Made by a program: the position numbers and the translations under genes. The notes beneath the pieces were generated by a model that searched no databases, had not been told where the DNA came from, and saw only the letters and a list, made by a program, of their open reading frames with translations. Positions 53,533 through 64,000 of a DNA stretch of 64,000 nt are shown here, piece by piece (position 1 is the stretch's first letter; the number at the start of each line of letters is the position of its first letter). The stretch spans positions 55,796 to 119,795 of the forward strand of contig MUZD01000011.1 in assembly GCA_002155105.1 (NCBI GenBank), written 5' to 3'. The stretch is from Sedimentibacter sp. SX930 (GTDB taxonomy: Bacteria; Bacillota; Bacilli; Lactobacillales; Aerococcaceae).

Positions 53533-55016
53533 CGAATTTTTTGGATCAGTTTATGGGTATCGGTATCTTAGTGATTTTACTGGTGGTGGCCTTGATAATT
53601 TTCATCGGACGATACAAGACGGCTTCGCCGGATAAGGCACTGATCGTCAGCGGGAGTTTTCTTGGCAGAAAAAATACTTATATCGATAAAGCGACAGGCA
53701 ACACGATGAAAGTTGTCCGCGGCGGCGGTACTTTTGTCATCCCGGTATTTCAGACAGCCAAGGAGCTATCGCTCTTGTCGAGCAAGTTGGAAGTCAGCAC
53801 GCCGGCTGTCTATACGGAGGAAGGGGTTCCCGTCTCTGCGGATGGAACAGTCATCATCAAGGTCGGTTCCACAGTGGAAGAGATTGCCACCGCGGCAGAG
53901 CAATATTTGAGCAAGCCGACAGAAGATCTGGAGAATGAAGCCCGTGAGGTTTTGGAGGGCCATTTGCGGTCCATTCTGGGTTCCATGACAGTCGAGGAAA
54001 TCTATAAGAACCGTGATAAGTTCTCACAAGAAGTGCAAGCAGTCGCCAGTGTGGACCTTGCGAAGATGGGCTTGGTCATCGTTTCTTTCACTGTGAAGGA
54101 AGTGACGGATGAAAATGGTTATCTGGATGCCCTTGGGCAACCGCGTATCGCCCAAGTCAAACGGGATGCGTATATCGCTCAGGCAGAAGCCGATAAGGAA
54201 ACGCGCATCAAGCGTGCCCAAGCGGAACAAGAATCGCAACAAGCCGAAATTTTGAGAGAGACCCAAATCGCGGAATCGAATAAACAAAAAGAATTGAAGT
54301 TGGCTGCATTCCGCCAAGAACAAGACGTCGCCAAAGCGAAAGCGGATAATGCCTATGCTTTGGAAAAAGCGCAGCTTGATATCTTATTGAAAGAAAAAGA
54401 AATGAACGTTGAAATCACGGAACGTGTGAAACAAATCGAACTGGAAGAGAAAGAAATCGTCCGGAGAGAAAAACAATATGATGCAGAAGTGCGGAAGAAA
54501 GCAGATGCAGAGCGGTATGCCATCGAAACAAAGGCGGCTGCCGACAAACAAAAAGCGATCTGGGAATCCGAAGCGCGGGCCAAGGAGAAAGAGCTGAACG
54601 GTTTGGCGGAATCCGCCAGCATCCTTGCGATCGGGGAAGCCGAAGCGAAAGCGAAGGAAGCTTTAGCGAACGCATTGAAACAATACGGGGAAGCGGCCAT
54701 CTTGACGATGCTGATCGAAAAATATCCGGATATCGTGCGCGCTGCCGCTGAGCCTATTTCCAATATCGACAGAATCACGGTAATCGATGGCGGCAACGGC
54801 AGCCAAGGCGCTGCCAAAGTAGCCAATTATGCCAGCCAAGTCCTGGCTGCCACTCAGGAAGGTCTCAAAGAAACGACCGGCTTGGATGTGACGGCGTTGA
54901 TCGAATCGTTCGTCGGAAACAAAAATATCGGCAGTAAATTGGGTGTGATCAATGAGACAATGGCAGCTGAAATTTCAGCAGATAAGACGATCAGTCCATC
55001 GGAAGCCGGCAAATAA
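53529..55016 (+). CDS. floT: Flotillin-like scaffold protein
   Basis: This 495-residue protein has one N-terminal membrane helix (ILVILLVVALIIFIGRYK), a prohibitin-homology/SPFH domain (about 40-200) and a long charged coiled-coil region (about 215-400) with repeated Glu/Lys/Ala patterns. A C-terminal tail follows that lacks any catalytic motif. The form matches B. subtilis FloT (YuaG), which organises membrane microdomains and affects fluidity and signalling. It is translated with the NfeD-like partner. A strong terminator lies about 80 bp downstream. Confidence 0.92.
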   Translation: MTNFLDQFMGIGILVILLVVALIIFIGRYKTASPDKALIVSGSFLGRKNTYIDKATGNTMKVVRGGGTFVIPVFQTAKELSLLSSKLEVSTPAVYTEEGVPVSADGTVIIKVGSTVEEIATAAEQYLSKPTEDLENEAREVLEGHLRSILGSMTVEEIYKNRDKFSQEVQAVASVDLAKMGLVIVSFTVKEVTDENGYLDALGQPRIAQVKRDAYIAQAEADKETRIKRAQAEQESQQAEILRETQIAESNKQKELKLAAFRQEQDVAKAKADNAYALEKAQLDILLKEKEMNVEITERVKQIELEEKEIVRREKQYDAEVRKKADAERYAIETKAAADKQKAIWESEARAKEKELNGLAESASILAIGEAEAKAKEALANALKQYGEAAILTMLIEKYPDIVRAAAEPISNIDRITVIDGGNGSQGAAKVANYASQVLAATQEGLKETTGLDVTALIESFVGNKNIGSKLGVINETMAAEISADKTISPSEAGK

Positions 55017-55092
55017 CCAGAAATGGAAACAGCCGTTTCTTAAGAGCGTGCGTGCAGGTAAGTCTTTGCAAACAGAATACGCATAAAATCAG

Positions 55093-55129
55093 AATCCTTC
55101 GGAAGCATAAGAGCTCCGAAGGATTTTTT
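55093..55129 (+). terminator. Terminator after the flotillin gene
   Basis: AATCCTTCGGA and TCCGAAGGATT form a perfect 11-bp stem followed by TTTT. Confidence 0.9.
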
Positions 55130-55209
55130 GTGGAACAGGAAAATATAAGAATAGCTGTGGTAAAATAAAGGCATAATAAATAAATCACAAATGGAAAAGG
55201 GGCGCACAT

Positions 55210-56298
55210 ATGGCTTATCATGTTTTTCGGTCGCCTAGCCGGTATATTCAAGGAGTAGGTGCTATAGACGCATTGGGGAAGGAAGCGGCTGTCTACGGAA
55301 AAAAGGCATTCCTGCTTACGGATGATTTCGTTTGGGGCTTGCTCCAGGAAAAAGTGGAACGGGCTCTGGAGGGTTTTCCCTATCATTATGAAGCATTCAC
55401 TGGCGAAGCCTCGCTGGAAGCAATGGTCCGTTTGGCTGACGAGGTCGCCGATGCGACGGCGGACGTCATCATCGGCCTCGGAGGCGGCAAAATCATCGAT
55501 GTTGCGAAAGGCATTGCAGCTGCATGCGAATTGCCGGTCGTGATTGTCCCCACCACCGTATCCACGGATGCACCGACCAGCGCTCTATCGGTGCTCTATA
55601 CGCAGGACGGGCTGTTCGACCATTACCGTTTCTATGCGAAAAACCCTGATCTGGTGCTTGTTGATACGCAAATCGTTATCCAAGCGCCGATCCGTTTTTT
55701 TGCAAGCGGGATGGCGGATGCCCTGGCGACCTGTGCGGAAGCGTTGGCAACAAAGGCCTCCGGGGAGAATGCGTTGGCCGGAGGATTGCCAACAATTGCC
55801 GGCACCGCCATTGCGAAGGCCTGCGAAGAAACCTTGTTCCGTGACGGCCTCAGCGCGTTCGCTGATGTCCAAAAAGGCTTGGTGACGCCGGCTGTCGAGG
55901 CGATTGTCGAGGCGAATACGCTGCTGTCGGGACTGGGCTTTGAAAACGGCGGCTTGGCTGCCGCACATGCCATCCATAATGGCTTCACCGCCATCAAAGG
56001 CGAGGTCCATCGCTTGACGCACGGGGAAATAGTCGGCTTTTGCCTATTGGTCCAACTCGTACTTGAAGAGCGCCCTCACGCAGACTTCCAAAAATACAGC
56101 CAGTTTTTGGAGGCGATCGGCATGCCGACGACTCTGGCCGAGATGCATCTGACCGGAGCCACGCATGAAGAGCTCGTTAAAGTCGGAAAACTTGCTGTAT
56201 CCCAGAGTAACACCATGAAAAATCTAAATAAAAAAATAACGGCTGAGCAAGTCGCCGACGCCATTTTGGCGGTGGATGGACTTGTCGGAAAGGAATGA
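55210..56298 (+). CDS. gldA: Glycerol dehydrogenase (iron/zinc alcohol dehydrogenase)
   Basis: This 362-residue protein of the GldA group has an NAD-binding region [20 protein letters not shown]. Zinc ligands are expected in [12 protein letters not shown] (Asp), [12 protein letters not shown] (His) and [11 protein letters not shown] (His). It oxidises glycerol to dihydroxyacetone with NAD in the cytosol. No dihydroxyacetone kinase gene follows; instead alanine dehydrogenase begins at its stop codon, so the two are probably co-transcribed. Confidence 0.9.
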   Translation: MAYHVFRSPSRYIQGVGAIDALGKEAAVYGKKAFLLTDDFVWGLLQEKVERALEGFPYHYEAFTGEASLEAMVRLADEVADATADVIIGLGGGKIIDVAKGIAAACELPVVIVPTTVSTDAPTSALSVLYTQDGLFDHYRFYAKNPDLVLVDTQIVIQAPIRFFASGMADALATCAEALATKASGENALAGGLPTIAGTAIAKACEETLFRDGLSAFADVQKGLVTPAVEAIVEANTLLSGLGFENGGLAAAHAIHNGFTAIKGEVHRLTHGEIVGFCLLVQLVLEERPHADFQKYSQFLEAIGMPTTLAEMHLTGATHEELVKVGKLAVSQSNTMKNLNKKITAEQVADAILAVDGLVGKE

Positions 56299-56303
56299 TC
56301 GGG

Positions 56304-57416
56304 ATGATCATCGGAGTGCCGAAAGAAATCAAAAATAACGAAAACCGGGTGGGGGTAGTGCCTGCAGGTGTGCAGTTGCTGGTCCAGAACGGCCATCAAG
56401 TCTGGGTCCAATCCGGCTGCGGTGTCGGATCGGGATTCGAAGACAGCCAGTACGAAAAGGCAGGGGCGACGGTGTTGGAAGACGCAGCCAAAGTCTGGGC
56501 TGCCGAAATGGTCATCAAGGTGAAGGAGCCTTTGGAATCGGAGTACCCATACCTCCGCGAGGACCTGATTCTGTTTACCTATCTGCACTTGGCGGCCGCC
56601 CCGGAGTTGACGAAGGCGATGCTGCAAGCGGGCATGACCGCGATCGGCTACGAAACGATGGTCGGCAAAAAAGGTGATTTGCCGTTGCTCACACCGATGA
56701 GTGTCATCGCGGGCCGTCTTTCCGTCCAGATTGGCGCGCAGTTCCTGGAAAAACCATACGGCGGCAAAGGCGTTCTTTTGAGCGGCGTTCCGGGTGTGGC
56801 GAACGGGAAAGTCGTCATCATCGGCGGCGGTGTGGCCGGGCGCAACGCGTTGCAGATCGCATTGGGACTCGGCGCCCATTGCACGATCCTGGACGTCAGA
56901 CCGGAGATCTTGACGGAAATCGAGAATTTGTACGGGAACGCGGTCATCACCTTGCTGTCGAACGAGTGGAACATCGCCCATGCCATCAAGGATGCCGACG
57001 TCGTGATCGGGGCTGTCCTGATTCCCGGCCGGAAAGCGCCGACCTTAGTGACCGAAGCGATGGTGAAAAGCATGCAGCCGGGTTCCGTGATCGTCGATAT
57101 CGCGGTGGATCAGGGCGGCATCTTTGAAACCGAAGACCGTACGACCACACACGATGACCCGGTTTATGAACGGTATGGCGTCCTGCATTATGCGGTGCCG
57201 AACATGCCAGGCGCCGTTCCGCGCACTGCTACGATCGCGTTGACGAATGTCACATTGCCTTATGCAGTGGAAATCGCGAATCAAGGTGCGCGGCAAGCGG
57301 CGGAAAAAAATCCGACCATCCTGACCGGATTCAACGTGCACAGAGGCAAGTTGACGAACAAAGATGTCGCCGAATCGATCGGCGCAGTCTACACCCCAAT
57401 CGAAACTTTGTTGTAA
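56304..57416 (+). CDS. ald: Alanine dehydrogenase
   Basis: This protein has 370 residues from [23 protein letters not shown], the canonical start; the ATG at 56295 overlaps the gldA stop. Substrate residues lie in the N-terminal part ([16 protein letters not shown]), and the NAD fold is in [28 protein letters not shown]. It converts L-alanine, NAD and water to pyruvate, ammonium and NADH, or the reverse. The context with gldA suggests redox balancing: glycerol oxidation gives NADH, and pyruvate can be aminated to alanine. Confidence 0.93.
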   Translation: MIIGVPKEIKNNENRVGVVPAGVQLLVQNGHQVWVQSGCGVGSGFEDSQYEKAGATVLEDAAKVWAAEMVIKVKEPLESEYPYLREDLILFTYLHLAAAPELTKAMLQAGMTAIGYETMVGKKGDLPLLTPMSVIAGRLSVQIGAQFLEKPYGGKGVLLSGVPGVANGKVVIIGGGVAGRNALQIALGLGAHCTILDVRPEILTEIENLYGNAVITLLSNEWNIAHAIKDADVVIGAVLIPGRKAPTLVTEAMVKSMQPGSVIVDIAVDQGGIFETEDRTTTHDDPVYERYGVLHYAVPNMPGAVPRTATIALTNVTLPYAVEIANQGARQAAEKNPTILTGFNVHRGKLTNKDVAESIGAVYTPIETLL

Positions 57417-57422
57417 AAAAGC

Positions 57423-57463
57423 ACCGGATTTCCTGTGATATCAAACAGGAAGTCCGGTTTTTG
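57423..57463 (+). terminator. Terminator after ald
   Basis: ACCGGATTTCCTGT and ACAGGAAGTCCGGT form a 14-bp stem with one G-T pair, then TTTTT. Confidence 0.92.
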
Positions 57464-57485
57464 CATAGAATTCGTCAATGCGCAC

Positions 57486-57530
57486 TTGTATTTTTCCGGT
57501 TGGTTTACTATACTATTTGTACGGACATAT
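57486..57530 (+). promoter_or_regulatory. araR promoter and AraR operator
   Basis: TTGTAT (57486-57491) and TATACT (57509-57514) are 17 bp apart. ATTTGTACGGACATAT (57515-57530) follows at once and resembles the B. subtilis AraR operator ATTTGTACGTACAAAT, so araR is likely autoregulated. Confidence 0.8.
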
Positions 57531-57548
57531 ACAGAGGGAGAACACGCG

Positions 57549-58625
57549 ATGAAAACAAAATACCAGGTGATTGCCGATGAGATACGCTCAAAAATACTTT
57601 CGAATGAATTTGTGGTAGGCAAAGTCATTCCGCCCGAACTGCAGTTGCAGAAGGATTATGGGGTCAGCCGCCATACCGTCCGGGAAGCAATCGCCTTGCT
57701 GGTGAATGAAGGCTTTCTGCGCAAGGAGAAAGGTTCCGGGACCTATGTCGACGATACGTATCAGAGGCGTGGTGACGGGGTGTCATCCAGCAAAACGATC
57801 GGCGTCATCACGACTTATCTGTCGGACTATATTTTCCCGTCGATCATCCGCGGCATCGAGCAGAAGTTGCGGGAGAATGGCTACTCTTTGCTGCTTGCAA
57901 GCACAAACAACGACGTCGATCAGGAGCGGGAGTGTCTGGAACAGATGCTCAGCCAAGGTGTTTCGGGACTGATCGTGGAACCGACAAAAAGTAACCAATA
58001 CAATCCGAATTTGGCTTATTACCTTTCCTTTAAGGAACGTGGCATACCGGTTGTCATGATCAATGCCTACTATGAAGAACTGTCGGTCCCTTTCATTTGC
58101 GTCAATGACACGAAAGCGGGCTATCTTGCAACGAAACATCTATTCGAGCAAGGACATCAGCATTTGGCGCTGATAACGAAGATTGACGACCTGCAAGGGA
58201 AGTACCGGATGAAAGGCTTCATCAAAGCCCATGAAGAGATGCGGACAAATTTCGATCCGAAAAACGTTTATACGTACACGACTGAAACGAAGGGGCAAGT
58301 TTTCCAGACGATTCGGGAGAAGCTGGCGAGCGAGCAGGAAGTCACCGGCATCGTCTGCTACAATGATGAAGTGGCGCAAGGGCTGATCCAAGCGCTTGCT
58401 GATATGGGCAAACGGGTCCCTGAGGATTATTCGGTGGTCGGCAATGATGACTCGTTCTTGAGCACGGCAGGCAGCGTCAAACTGACGACCCTTTCCCATC
58501 CGAAAGAAGAATTGGGCGAAGCCGCCGCTGAGTGGATCATGCTGGCCGTACAGCAAGAAGTGACAGGCAACAAAATATTCGAGCCGGAATTGATCATCCG
58601 TGACTCGGTCAAACGGATCCAATAA
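57549..58625 (+). CDS. araR: Arabinose operon repressor AraR
   Basis: This protein has 358 residues from the ATG at 57549, after AGAGGGAG. An N-terminal GntR winged helix (about 1-70, with RHTVREAIALLVNEGFLRKEKGSGTYV) is fused to a LacI-type sensor domain (about 85-355, with IGVITTYLSDYIFPSIIRGIEQKLRENGYSLLLA). This chimera is diagnostic of AraR. It represses ara genes in the absence of L-arabinose. AraR-type operators precede both araR and araB. Confidence 0.95.
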   Translation: MKTKYQVIADEIRSKILSNEFVVGKVIPPELQLQKDYGVSRHTVREAIALLVNEGFLRKEKGSGTYVDDTYQRRGDGVSSSKTIGVITTYLSDYIFPSIIRGIEQKLRENGYSLLLASTNNDVDQERECLEQMLSQGVSGLIVEPTKSNQYNPNLAYYLSFKERGIPVVMINAYYEELSVPFICVNDTKAGYLATKHLFEQGHQHLALITKIDDLQGKYRMKGFIKAHEEMRTNFDPKNVYTYTTETKGQVFQTIREKLASEQEVTGIVCYNDEVAQGLIQALADMGKRVPEDYSVVGNDDSFLSTAGSVKLTTLSHPKEELGEAAAEWIMLAVQQEVTGNKIFEPELIIRDSVKRIQ

Positions 58626-58637
58626 CTGAAGAACGGA

Positions 58638-58667
58638 GCTATCCCTGAATCGGGATGGCTTCTTTTT
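58638..58667 (+). terminator. Terminator after araR
   Basis: GCTATCCC and GGGATGGC form an 8-bp stem with one G-T pair, then TTCTTTTT. Confidence 0.8.
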
Positions 58668-58720
58668 GTTGCTGCATCAGGTTTTCGGCTGATTTTAGGG
58701 CTGCGTTGCGGAAGGGAGCG

Positions 58721-58760
58721 ATGCACAAGCGACAGGCAGTCGCTTGTGCATTATTTTTTT
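58721..58760 (+). terminator. Second, stronger terminator between araR and araB
   Basis: ATGCACAAGCGAC and GTCGCTTGTGCAT form a perfect 13-bp stem with loop AGGCA, followed by TATTTTTTT. Two terminators isolate araR from araB. Confidence 0.88.
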
Positions 58761-58817
58761 GTGTTCGGACAAATATTCAAATTACCTATTTACATGTACG
58801 GACATATAGAATATAAT
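58759..58817 (+). promoter_or_regulatory. araB promoter with two AraR operators
   Basis: The -35 TTTACA (58789-58794) and -10 TATAAT (58812-58817) are 17 bp apart. ACATGTACGGACATAT (58792-58807) fills the spacer. A weaker site, TTGTGTTCGGACAAAT (58759-58774), matches the araR operator at 12 of 16 positions and lies 33 bp upstream, about three helical turns. This geometry allows cooperative binding on one DNA face. Confidence 0.8.
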
Positions 58818-58876
58818 ATGCCTAAGAAGAACGGACAGCATCCGGAAAGGGTGCACCGCAAAGAGGAGGAAATATT

Positions 58877-60487
58877 TTGACTGAGAAGTTACAAGCGATA
58901 GTCACTGATATCGAATCGCGGCAGACGAGCATCGGAATCGAATTCGGCTCCACCCGCATCAAGGCGGTGCTGATCGACTCCCGCTTCGCTCCGGTCGCAT
59001 CCGGCAGCTACGAATGGGAAAATCAATTGGTGGACGGCATCTGGACGTATTCATTGGACCAGATTTGGGAGGGCCTTCAAACAAGCTACGCAGAACTGAT
59101 GCGTGAGGTTAAAGAAAAATACGGCGTGACCTTGACCGCAGTTGGATCGATCGGTTTCAGCGCGATGATGCACGGTTACATGGCGTTCAATCAGGAAAAT
59201 GAGTTATTGGTGCCGTTCCGGACTTGGCGCAACGCCACTACGGCTGATGCCGAAAAGGAATTGACTGCACTATTCAAATACAATATCCCGCAACGCTGGA
59301 GCATCGCCCACCTGTATCAAGCGGTTTTGAATAAGGAAGAGCATACAAATGAAGTCGCTTACTTTACGACTTTGGCAGGCTATATCCATTGGCAACTGAC
59401 AGGCAAGAAAGTTTTGGGGATCGGTGATGCATCCGGGATGTTCCCTATCGATGTCGAGAAGAAAAATTATGACGAACGGATGATTGATCAGTTTGATGCC
59501 TTAGTCGCAGAAAAAGGTGCGACTTGGAAATTGGCGAATCTGCTGCCGGAAGTATTGTTGGCAGGGGACGCGGCCGGGAAGCTGACGGAAGCGGGAGCCA
59601 AACTGCTTGATCCGACTGGCACACTCGAAGCGGGCATCCCATTGTGTGCGCCGGAAGGGGACGCCGGTACCGGTATGGTCGCCACGAACAGCGTGGCAGA
59701 ACGCACCGGAAATGTATCAGCCGGTACTTCGGCATTTGCGATGATCGTCTTGGAGCAGGACTTGAACGAAGTGCATCCGGAAATCGATCTCGTGACGACA
59801 CCGGCAGGCAGTCTGGTCGCGATGGTCCATACCAATAACTGTTCATCCGATATCAACGCTTGGGTAAAGCTTTTCCGGGAATTCAGCGAGGCAGCTGGGT
59901 TCGCAATTGATACGGACAAATTGTTCGCCACGTTATTCAACAAAGCGCTTGAAGGCGATGCCGATTGCGGCGGATTGCTCTCGTACGGCTATTACTCGGG
60001 CGAGAACATCACCCATTTGGCAGAAGGACGGCCGTTGTTTGTCCGCACACCGGAAAGCAACTTCAACTTAGCCAACTTCATGCGCGTGCACCTCTTCACC
60101 GCTTTCGGGGCAATGAAGATCGGCATGAACATCCTGAAGCAGGAACATGTCGCAATCGACAAAATCGTCGGCCACGGCGGCATCTTCAAAACCCCTGAAG
60201 TCGGACAGAAAGTGTTGGCTGCTGTCATGGACGCACCGGTTACCGTCATGGAGACTGCAGGAGAAGGCGGCGCATGGGGCATTGCATTGCTGGCTGCCTA
60301 CACTGATCGCAAAGAAACGTCAGAGACTTTGGATGCATTTTTGGACAAGAAAGTATTCGGTGCCGATGAAGGCATCACGATTGCTCCCGATGCGCGCGAT
60401 GTAGAAGGTTTCGGAACTTTCATCGAACGTTACCAAAAAGGGCTAGCGATCGAACAAGCTGCAGTCGAGCATTTGAGTTTGAGATAG
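58877..60487 (+). CDS. araB: Ribulokinase
   Basis: This 536-residue FGGY-family kinase starts at TTG, eight bases after AGGAGGA. The N-terminal phosphate motif is [18 protein letters not shown]. Later motifs are [24 protein letters not shown] and [22 protein letters not shown]. It matches the Gram-positive AraB form rather than glycerol or xylulose kinases. It phosphorylates L-ribulose to L-ribulose 5-phosphate. The gene is followed by araD and araA in one operon under AraR control. Confidence 0.92.
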   Translation: MTEKLQAIVTDIESRQTSIGIEFGSTRIKAVLIDSRFAPVASGSYEWENQLVDGIWTYSLDQIWEGLQTSYAELMREVKEKYGVTLTAVGSIGFSAMMHGYMAFNQENELLVPFRTWRNATTADAEKELTALFKYNIPQRWSIAHLYQAVLNKEEHTNEVAYFTTLAGYIHWQLTGKKVLGIGDASGMFPIDVEKKNYDERMIDQFDALVAEKGATWKLANLLPEVLLAGDAAGKLTEAGAKLLDPTGTLEAGIPLCAPEGDAGTGMVATNSVAERTGNVSAGTSAFAMIVLEQDLNEVHPEIDLVTTPAGSLVAMVHTNNCSSDINAWVKLFREFSEAAGFAIDTDKLFATLFNKALEGDADCGGLLSYGYYSGENITHLAEGRPLFVRTPESNFNLANFMRVHLFTAFGAMKIGMNILKQEHVAIDKIVGHGGIFKTPEVGQKVLAAVMDAPVTVMETAGEGGAWGIALLAAYTDRKETSETLDAFLDKKVFGADEGITIAPDARDVEGFGTFIERYQKGLAIEQAAVEHLSLR

Positions 60488-60503
60488 AAGGGAAGGAAAC
60501 ATC

Positions 60504-61202
60504 TTGCTGGAACAATTAAAAGAAGAAGTTTTTCAAGCCAATCTGGAATTGCCGGAACGGGGATTGATCAAATACACATGGGGAAACGTCAGTGCGGTCG
60601 ACCGCGAAAAAGGCTTGTTCGTCATCAAGCCCAGCGGTGTCGGCTATGACGACATGCAGGCGAGCGATATGGTCGTCTGCGACTTTGAAGGCAACGTCAT
60701 CGAAGGGGATCTGAACCCGTCATCCGACATGCCGACGCATGCCGTCCTGTACAAAGAATTCCCGGAAATCGGCGCTGTCGTGCACACGCATTCGACTTGG
60801 GCAACGATTTGGGCGCAAGCCGGATTGGATGTGCCGGCCATGGGAACGACACACGCGGATACCTTTTACGGCACGGTTCCCTGCGCCCGTTTCCTGACGC
60901 AGGCGGAAATCGACAGGGGCTACGAGGAAGAAACTGGAAACGCCATTGTGGAAACGTTCCGCGAACGCGGCATCAAACCGATGGAAGTTCCCGGCGTATT
61001 GCTGCATGGGCACGGACCCTTCACTTGGGCCAAGGACGCGAAGGGTGCAGTACTGAATGCCGTCGTCTTGGACGAGGTCTGCAAAACAAATCTGTTCGCC
61101 CGTCAATTGAATGCCTTCGCGGAGGAACTGCCGCAGCGCATTCTGGATAAACATTATTTGCGAAAACACGGAGAGAACGCCTATTATGGGCAAAAAAAAT
61201 AA
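60504..61202 (+). CDS. araD: L-ribulose-5-phosphate 4-epimerase
   Basis: This 232-residue class II aldolase-family epimerase starts at TTG after GGAAGGAA. Substrate and zinc residues appear in [23 protein letters not shown] and [13 protein letters not shown] (zinc histidines), with a further His in [11 protein letters not shown]. It converts L-ribulose 5-phosphate to D-xylulose 5-phosphate. Like araB it uses a rare TTG start, which may lower translation. Confidence 0.95.
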   Translation: MLEQLKEEVFQANLELPERGLIKYTWGNVSAVDREKGLFVIKPSGVGYDDMQASDMVVCDFEGNVIEGDLNPSSDMPTHAVLYKEFPEIGAVVHTHSTWATIWAQAGLDVPAMGTTHADTFYGTVPCARFLTQAEIDRGYEEETGNAIVETFRERGIKPMEVPGVLLHGHGPFTWAKDAKGAVLNAVVLDEVCKTNLFARQLNAFAEELPQRILDKHYLRKHGENAYYGQKK

Positions 61203-61215
61203 GGGAGCTGAAAAT

Positions 61216-62640
61216 ATGTTAGAAGTAGGGAAAAAAGAATTTTGGTTCGTAGTCGGTTCACAACATTTATATGGTGAAGAAGCTTTGCAGACAGTAAAAA
61301 ACAATGCGGCGGTCATCGTGGAAAGTCTGAACAACAGCGGCAAACTGCCTTATCCGCTTGTGTTGCAGGAATTGGCGGTAACGCCCGATACGATCACGAA
61401 GATCATGAAAGAAGTGAATTACCGCGATGATGTGGCAGGTGTCATCACTTGGATGCATACCTTCTCGCCAGCCAAAATGTGGATCCGCGGCACGAAATTG
61501 CTGCAAAAACCGTTATTGCATCTGGCAACGCAATTCAATGAAAGCATTCCATGGGCAACGATCGATATGGATTTCATGAACTTGAACCAAGCAGCACACG
61601 GCGACCGCGAGTACGGCTTCATCAATGCGCGCCTGAAAAAGAACAACAAAGTCGTTGTCGGCTATTGGGAACGTGAAAATGTCCAAACCCAAATCGCGGA
61701 ATGGATGGACGTGGCGGTAGCCTACAATGAAAGCTTCTCCATAAAAGTGGCGCGTTTCGGCGATAACATGCGTAATGTTGCCGTGACCGAAGGCGATAAA
61801 GTGGAAGCGCAGATCCAATTCGGCTGGACGGTTGATTACTACGGCATCAGGGATTTAGTGGACTATGTCGATGCGGTCGCAGATGCAGAAGTCGATGCTT
61901 TATTCAATGAATACAAAGATTTGTATGATTTCGACTACGGCGATTATGAGCAAGGCAAATGGGAAGCGCATGTCAAAGTGCAGGCACGTCAAGAAATCGG
62001 CATCCGTCGTTTCTTGGAAGCAGGCGGCTACACTGCCTTTACCTCAAACTTTGAAGATCTGCATGGCCTGCAACAATTACCTGGTCTCGCAGTACAACGT
62101 TTGATGGCAGAAGGCTACGGATTCGCAGGCGAAGGCGACTGGAAAACAGCAGCAATCGACCGCTTGATGAAGATCATGTCCCACAACATCGACACCGGCT
62201 TCATGGAAGACTACACGTATGAAATGGCTGAAGGTAGAGAAGCGATCCTGCAATCGCATATGCTGGAAGTCGATCCAGGACTGGCGGCCAACAAACCAAA
62301 AATTCTGATTGCACCATTATCGATGGGGAACCGTGAAGAGCCTGCCCGCCTTGTCTTCGACGGCAAAGCAGGGGACGGCGTTGTCGTTTCGATGGCTGAC
62401 TTCGGAACGCACTACAAATTGTTGGTGAATGAAGTTGTTGCTTTTGAACCGACTGAGGCAGCTCCGAACCTTCCTGTCGCACGCGTCTTATGGGAAGTGA
62501 AGCCGAATTTCCATGACGGCATCCGCGCTTGGATCGAAGCTGGCGGCGGTCACCACACTGTCGTTTCGTTGAGTTTGAGCACAGATCAGATCCTGGCTTG
62601 GGCAAAACTTGTCGGTCTTGAAGTAGCCTTAATCAAATAG
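61216..62640 (+). CDS. araA: L-arabinose isomerase
   Basis: This protein has 474 residues from the ATG at 61216, after GGGAGC; the longer open frame lies in araD. The sequence shows [17 protein letters not shown] at the start. Manganese ligands, two glutamates and two histidines, are expected in the [13 protein letters not shown] region and in [13 protein letters not shown] and GGGHHTV. It isomerises L-arabinose to L-ribulose, the first step of the pathway. It is the last ara gene and a terminator follows. Confidence 0.96.
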   Translation: MLEVGKKEFWFVVGSQHLYGEEALQTVKNNAAVIVESLNNSGKLPYPLVLQELAVTPDTITKIMKEVNYRDDVAGVITWMHTFSPAKMWIRGTKLLQKPLLHLATQFNESIPWATIDMDFMNLNQAAHGDREYGFINARLKKNNKVVVGYWERENVQTQIAEWMDVAVAYNESFSIKVARFGDNMRNVAVTEGDKVEAQIQFGWTVDYYGIRDLVDYVDAVADAEVDALFNEYKDLYDFDYGDYEQGKWEAHVKVQARQEIGIRRFLEAGGYTAFTSNFEDLHGLQQLPGLAVQRLMAEGYGFAGEGDWKTAAIDRLMKIMSHNIDTGFMEDYTYEMAEGREAILQSHMLEVDPGLAANKPKILIAPLSMGNREEPARLVFDGKAGDGVVVSMADFGTHYKLLVNEVVAFEPTEAAPNLPVARVLWEVKPNFHDGIRAWIEAGGGHHTVVSLSLSTDQILAWAKLVGLEVALIK

Positions 62641-62648
62641 TTTTTTTC

Positions 62649-62684
62649 AATCGGTTTGACAGAAAATCGTCAAACCGATTTTTT
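62649..62684 (+). terminator. Terminator of araBDA
   Basis: AATCGGTTTGAC and GTCAAACCGATT form a perfect 12-bp stem, then TTTT. Confidence 0.92.
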
Positions 62685-62705
62685 GGAGGACATTTGTGAA
62701 AGTTG

Positions 62706-62720
62706 TAGCAAGCGTTTTCA
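62706..62720 (+). promoter_or_regulatory. cre-like site before the phosphoketolase gene
   Basis: TAGCAAGCGTTTTCA matches WTGNAANCGNWNNCW at 14 of 15 positions. It sits about 28 bp before the phosphoketolase ATG and would allow CcpA repression or roadblock. Confidence 0.6.
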
Positions 62721-62748
62721 ACAATATGACTGAAAAGGAGCAAAAAAA

Positions 62749-64000
62749 ATGACTGCATTTGATTCAAAAGAGTATCTGGACAAGGTGGATGCCTTCTGGC
62801 GCGCCGCCAATTTCATCTCCGTGGGACAATTGTACCTGAAGGACAACCCTTTGCTGCAACGCCCAATCGAGGAAACCGATGTGAAGCTGCATCCGATCGG
62901 CCACTGGGGAACGATCTCCGGACAGAATTTCATCTATGCCCACTTGAACCGCGTCATCAACAAATATGACCTGAACATGTTCTACGTCGAAGGGCCGGGA
63001 CATGGCGGCCAAGTCATGGTTTCGAACTCTTATCTGGACGGTTCTTACACGGAAATCTATCCTGAAATCACCGAGGATCTGGAAGGTTTGACGAAACTCT
63101 GCAAACAATTCTCCTTCCCCGGCGGGGTCGCTTCCCATGCGGCACCGGAAACACCCGGATCGATCCATGAAGGCGGCGAACTCGGCTATTCGCTTTCCCA
63201 TGCCACAGGAGCCATCTTCGACAATCCGGAAGTGATCGCAGCGACTGTCGTTGGTGACGGGGAAGCTGAAACCGGTCCGTTGGCTGCAGGTTGGTTCTCC
63301 AATGTGTTCATTAACCCGGTAACGGATGGTGCCGTTTTGCCGATCCTGTATCTGAACGGCGGAAAAATCTCCAACCCGACGATCCTCGACCGCAAATCGA
63401 ACGAAGAATTGACACAGTACTTTGGCGGCATGGGCTGGGAGACGTTGTTCGTGGAAGGAACCGAACCGGAAGCGGTGCATCCGATCATGGCGCAAGTGTT
63501 GGATACGGCTGTTGAAAAAATCAAAGCAATCCAAACGGAAGCCCGCAAAGGCTCCGCTGCCGAAGCGAAGATGCCGGCTTGGCCGGTCATCATTTTCCGC
63601 ACACCGAAAGGCTGGACGGGTCCGAAAACGTGGGACGGCGAACCGATCGAAGGCGGCTTCCGTGCCCACCAAGTGCCGATTCCGGTGGATGCGCACCATA
63701 TGCAACACATCGACGCACTGGTTGATTGGATGCAGTCCTACCGTCCCGAAGAACTGTTCACTGCCGACGGTCAATTGGTGGCTGAATTGAAAGAAATGGC
63801 ACCGAAAGGCGACCGACGGATGGCTACGAATCCGATCACGAATGGCGGTATCGATCCGAAACCGCTCAACATTCCGGATTGGAAGCAGTATGCCGTCGAC
63901 ACGACCGTTCCAGGGGCAGTCATTGCCCAGGACATGATCGAATTCGGCAACTTTGCGCGCGACTTGATCGTGGACAATCCGGATAATTTCCGCATCTTCG
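62749..64000 (+). CDS. xfp: Phosphoketolase (partial, runs off the right edge)
   Basis: The ATG at 62749 follows AAAGGAG, and the frame is open to the end, giving about 417 residues of a protein that is normally near 790. Thiamine-diphosphate-enzyme motifs are visible: [57 protein letters not shown] and [16 protein letters not shown]. It cleaves xylulose 5-phosphate with phosphate to acetyl phosphate and glyceraldehyde 3-phosphate. Its place after araBDA links arabinose to the phosphoketolase pathway. Confidence 0.95.
   Translation, partial: MTAFDSKEYLDKVDAFWRAANFISVGQLYLKDNPLLQRPIEETDVKLHPIGHWGTISGQNFIYAHLNRVINKYDLNMFYVEGPGHGGQVMVSNSYLDGSYTEIYPEITEDLEGLTKLCKQFSFPGGVASHAAPETPGSIHEGGELGYSLSHATGAIFDNPEVIAATVVGDGEAETGPLAAGWFSNVFINPVTDGAVLPILYLNGGKISNPTILDRKSNEELTQYFGGMGWETLFVEGTEPEAVHPIMAQVLDTAVEKIKAIQTEARKGSAAEAKMPAWPVIIFRTPKGWTGPKTWDGEPIEGGFRAHQVPIPVDAHHMQHIDALVDWMQSYRPEELFTADGQLVAELKEMAPKGDRRMATNPITNGGIDPKPLNIPDWKQYAVDTTVPGAVIAQDMIEFGNFARDLIVDNPDNFRIF

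Overview
The window is chromosomal DNA of a low-to-mid GC Gram-positive bacterium of the order Lactobacillales. The evidence is the set of LacI, GntR-LacI and HxlR regulators, a T-box leader, cre-like CcpA sites, lipoprotein-type binding proteins, a phosphoketolase ending the pentose pathway, and purine-rich ribosome binding sites throughout. GC content near 45-48 percent and the many plant-sugar genes fit Carnobacteriaceae such as Trichococcus; the genus is inference. I saw no rRNA, tRNA, CRISPR array, prophage or transposase gene.

Layout. 1-2000: a quinone oxidoreductase gene divergent from an HxlR regulator, then pgmB. 2000-18000: a plant-oligosaccharide locus with a translationally coupled GH2-GH43-GH3 operon, a GPH-family sugar symporter, an AraC-type regulator, a GH78 rhamnosidase, a second GH3 protein and an acetyl-esterase-like hydrolase. 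None of the hydrolases has a signal peptide, so they probably act on imported oligosaccharides. Three promoters here share the motif TTAAAAAATGTCG, a candidate site for the AraC protein. 18000-22500: histidine phosphatase, a transporter remnant, a YjdI-type ferredoxin, mgtE behind a structured leader, and a phosphoesterase lipoprotein. 22600-31300: nucleoside salvage, with deoD and a Crp/Fnr regulator on the minus strand and deoB plus a nucleoside ABC transporter and purine permease on the plus strand. 31400-37400: rbsRKDACB. 37600-39600: an uncharacterised ATP-grasp and esterase pair.

39900-46900: a methionine-type T-box (specifier AUG) precedes two UroD/MtaA-like proteins with zinc-ligand motifs, a Gfo/Idh/MocA oxidoreductase and a polar amino-acid ABC transporter. 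This looks like an undescribed methionine-related methyl-transfer and uptake operon. 47000-57400: orphan peptide-binding protein, pepT, a formaldehyde detoxification pair with a divergent HxlR regulator, NfeD-flotillin, glycerol dehydrogenase and alanine dehydrogenase. 57400-64000: araR, araBDA and the start of a phosphoketolase gene. Arabinose is converted to xylulose 5-phosphate, which phosphoketolase cleaves.

The least explained structure is intergenic. Four loci carry tandem palindromes repeated at almost exactly 51 bp, thirteen units in all, each built on GAATA-N9-TATTC or a close variant. Two of these arrays flank one esterase gene. There is also a 163-bp GC-rich dispersed repeat in two copies, and a leader upstream of mgtE that can fold two mutually exclusive ways around the ribosome binding site.
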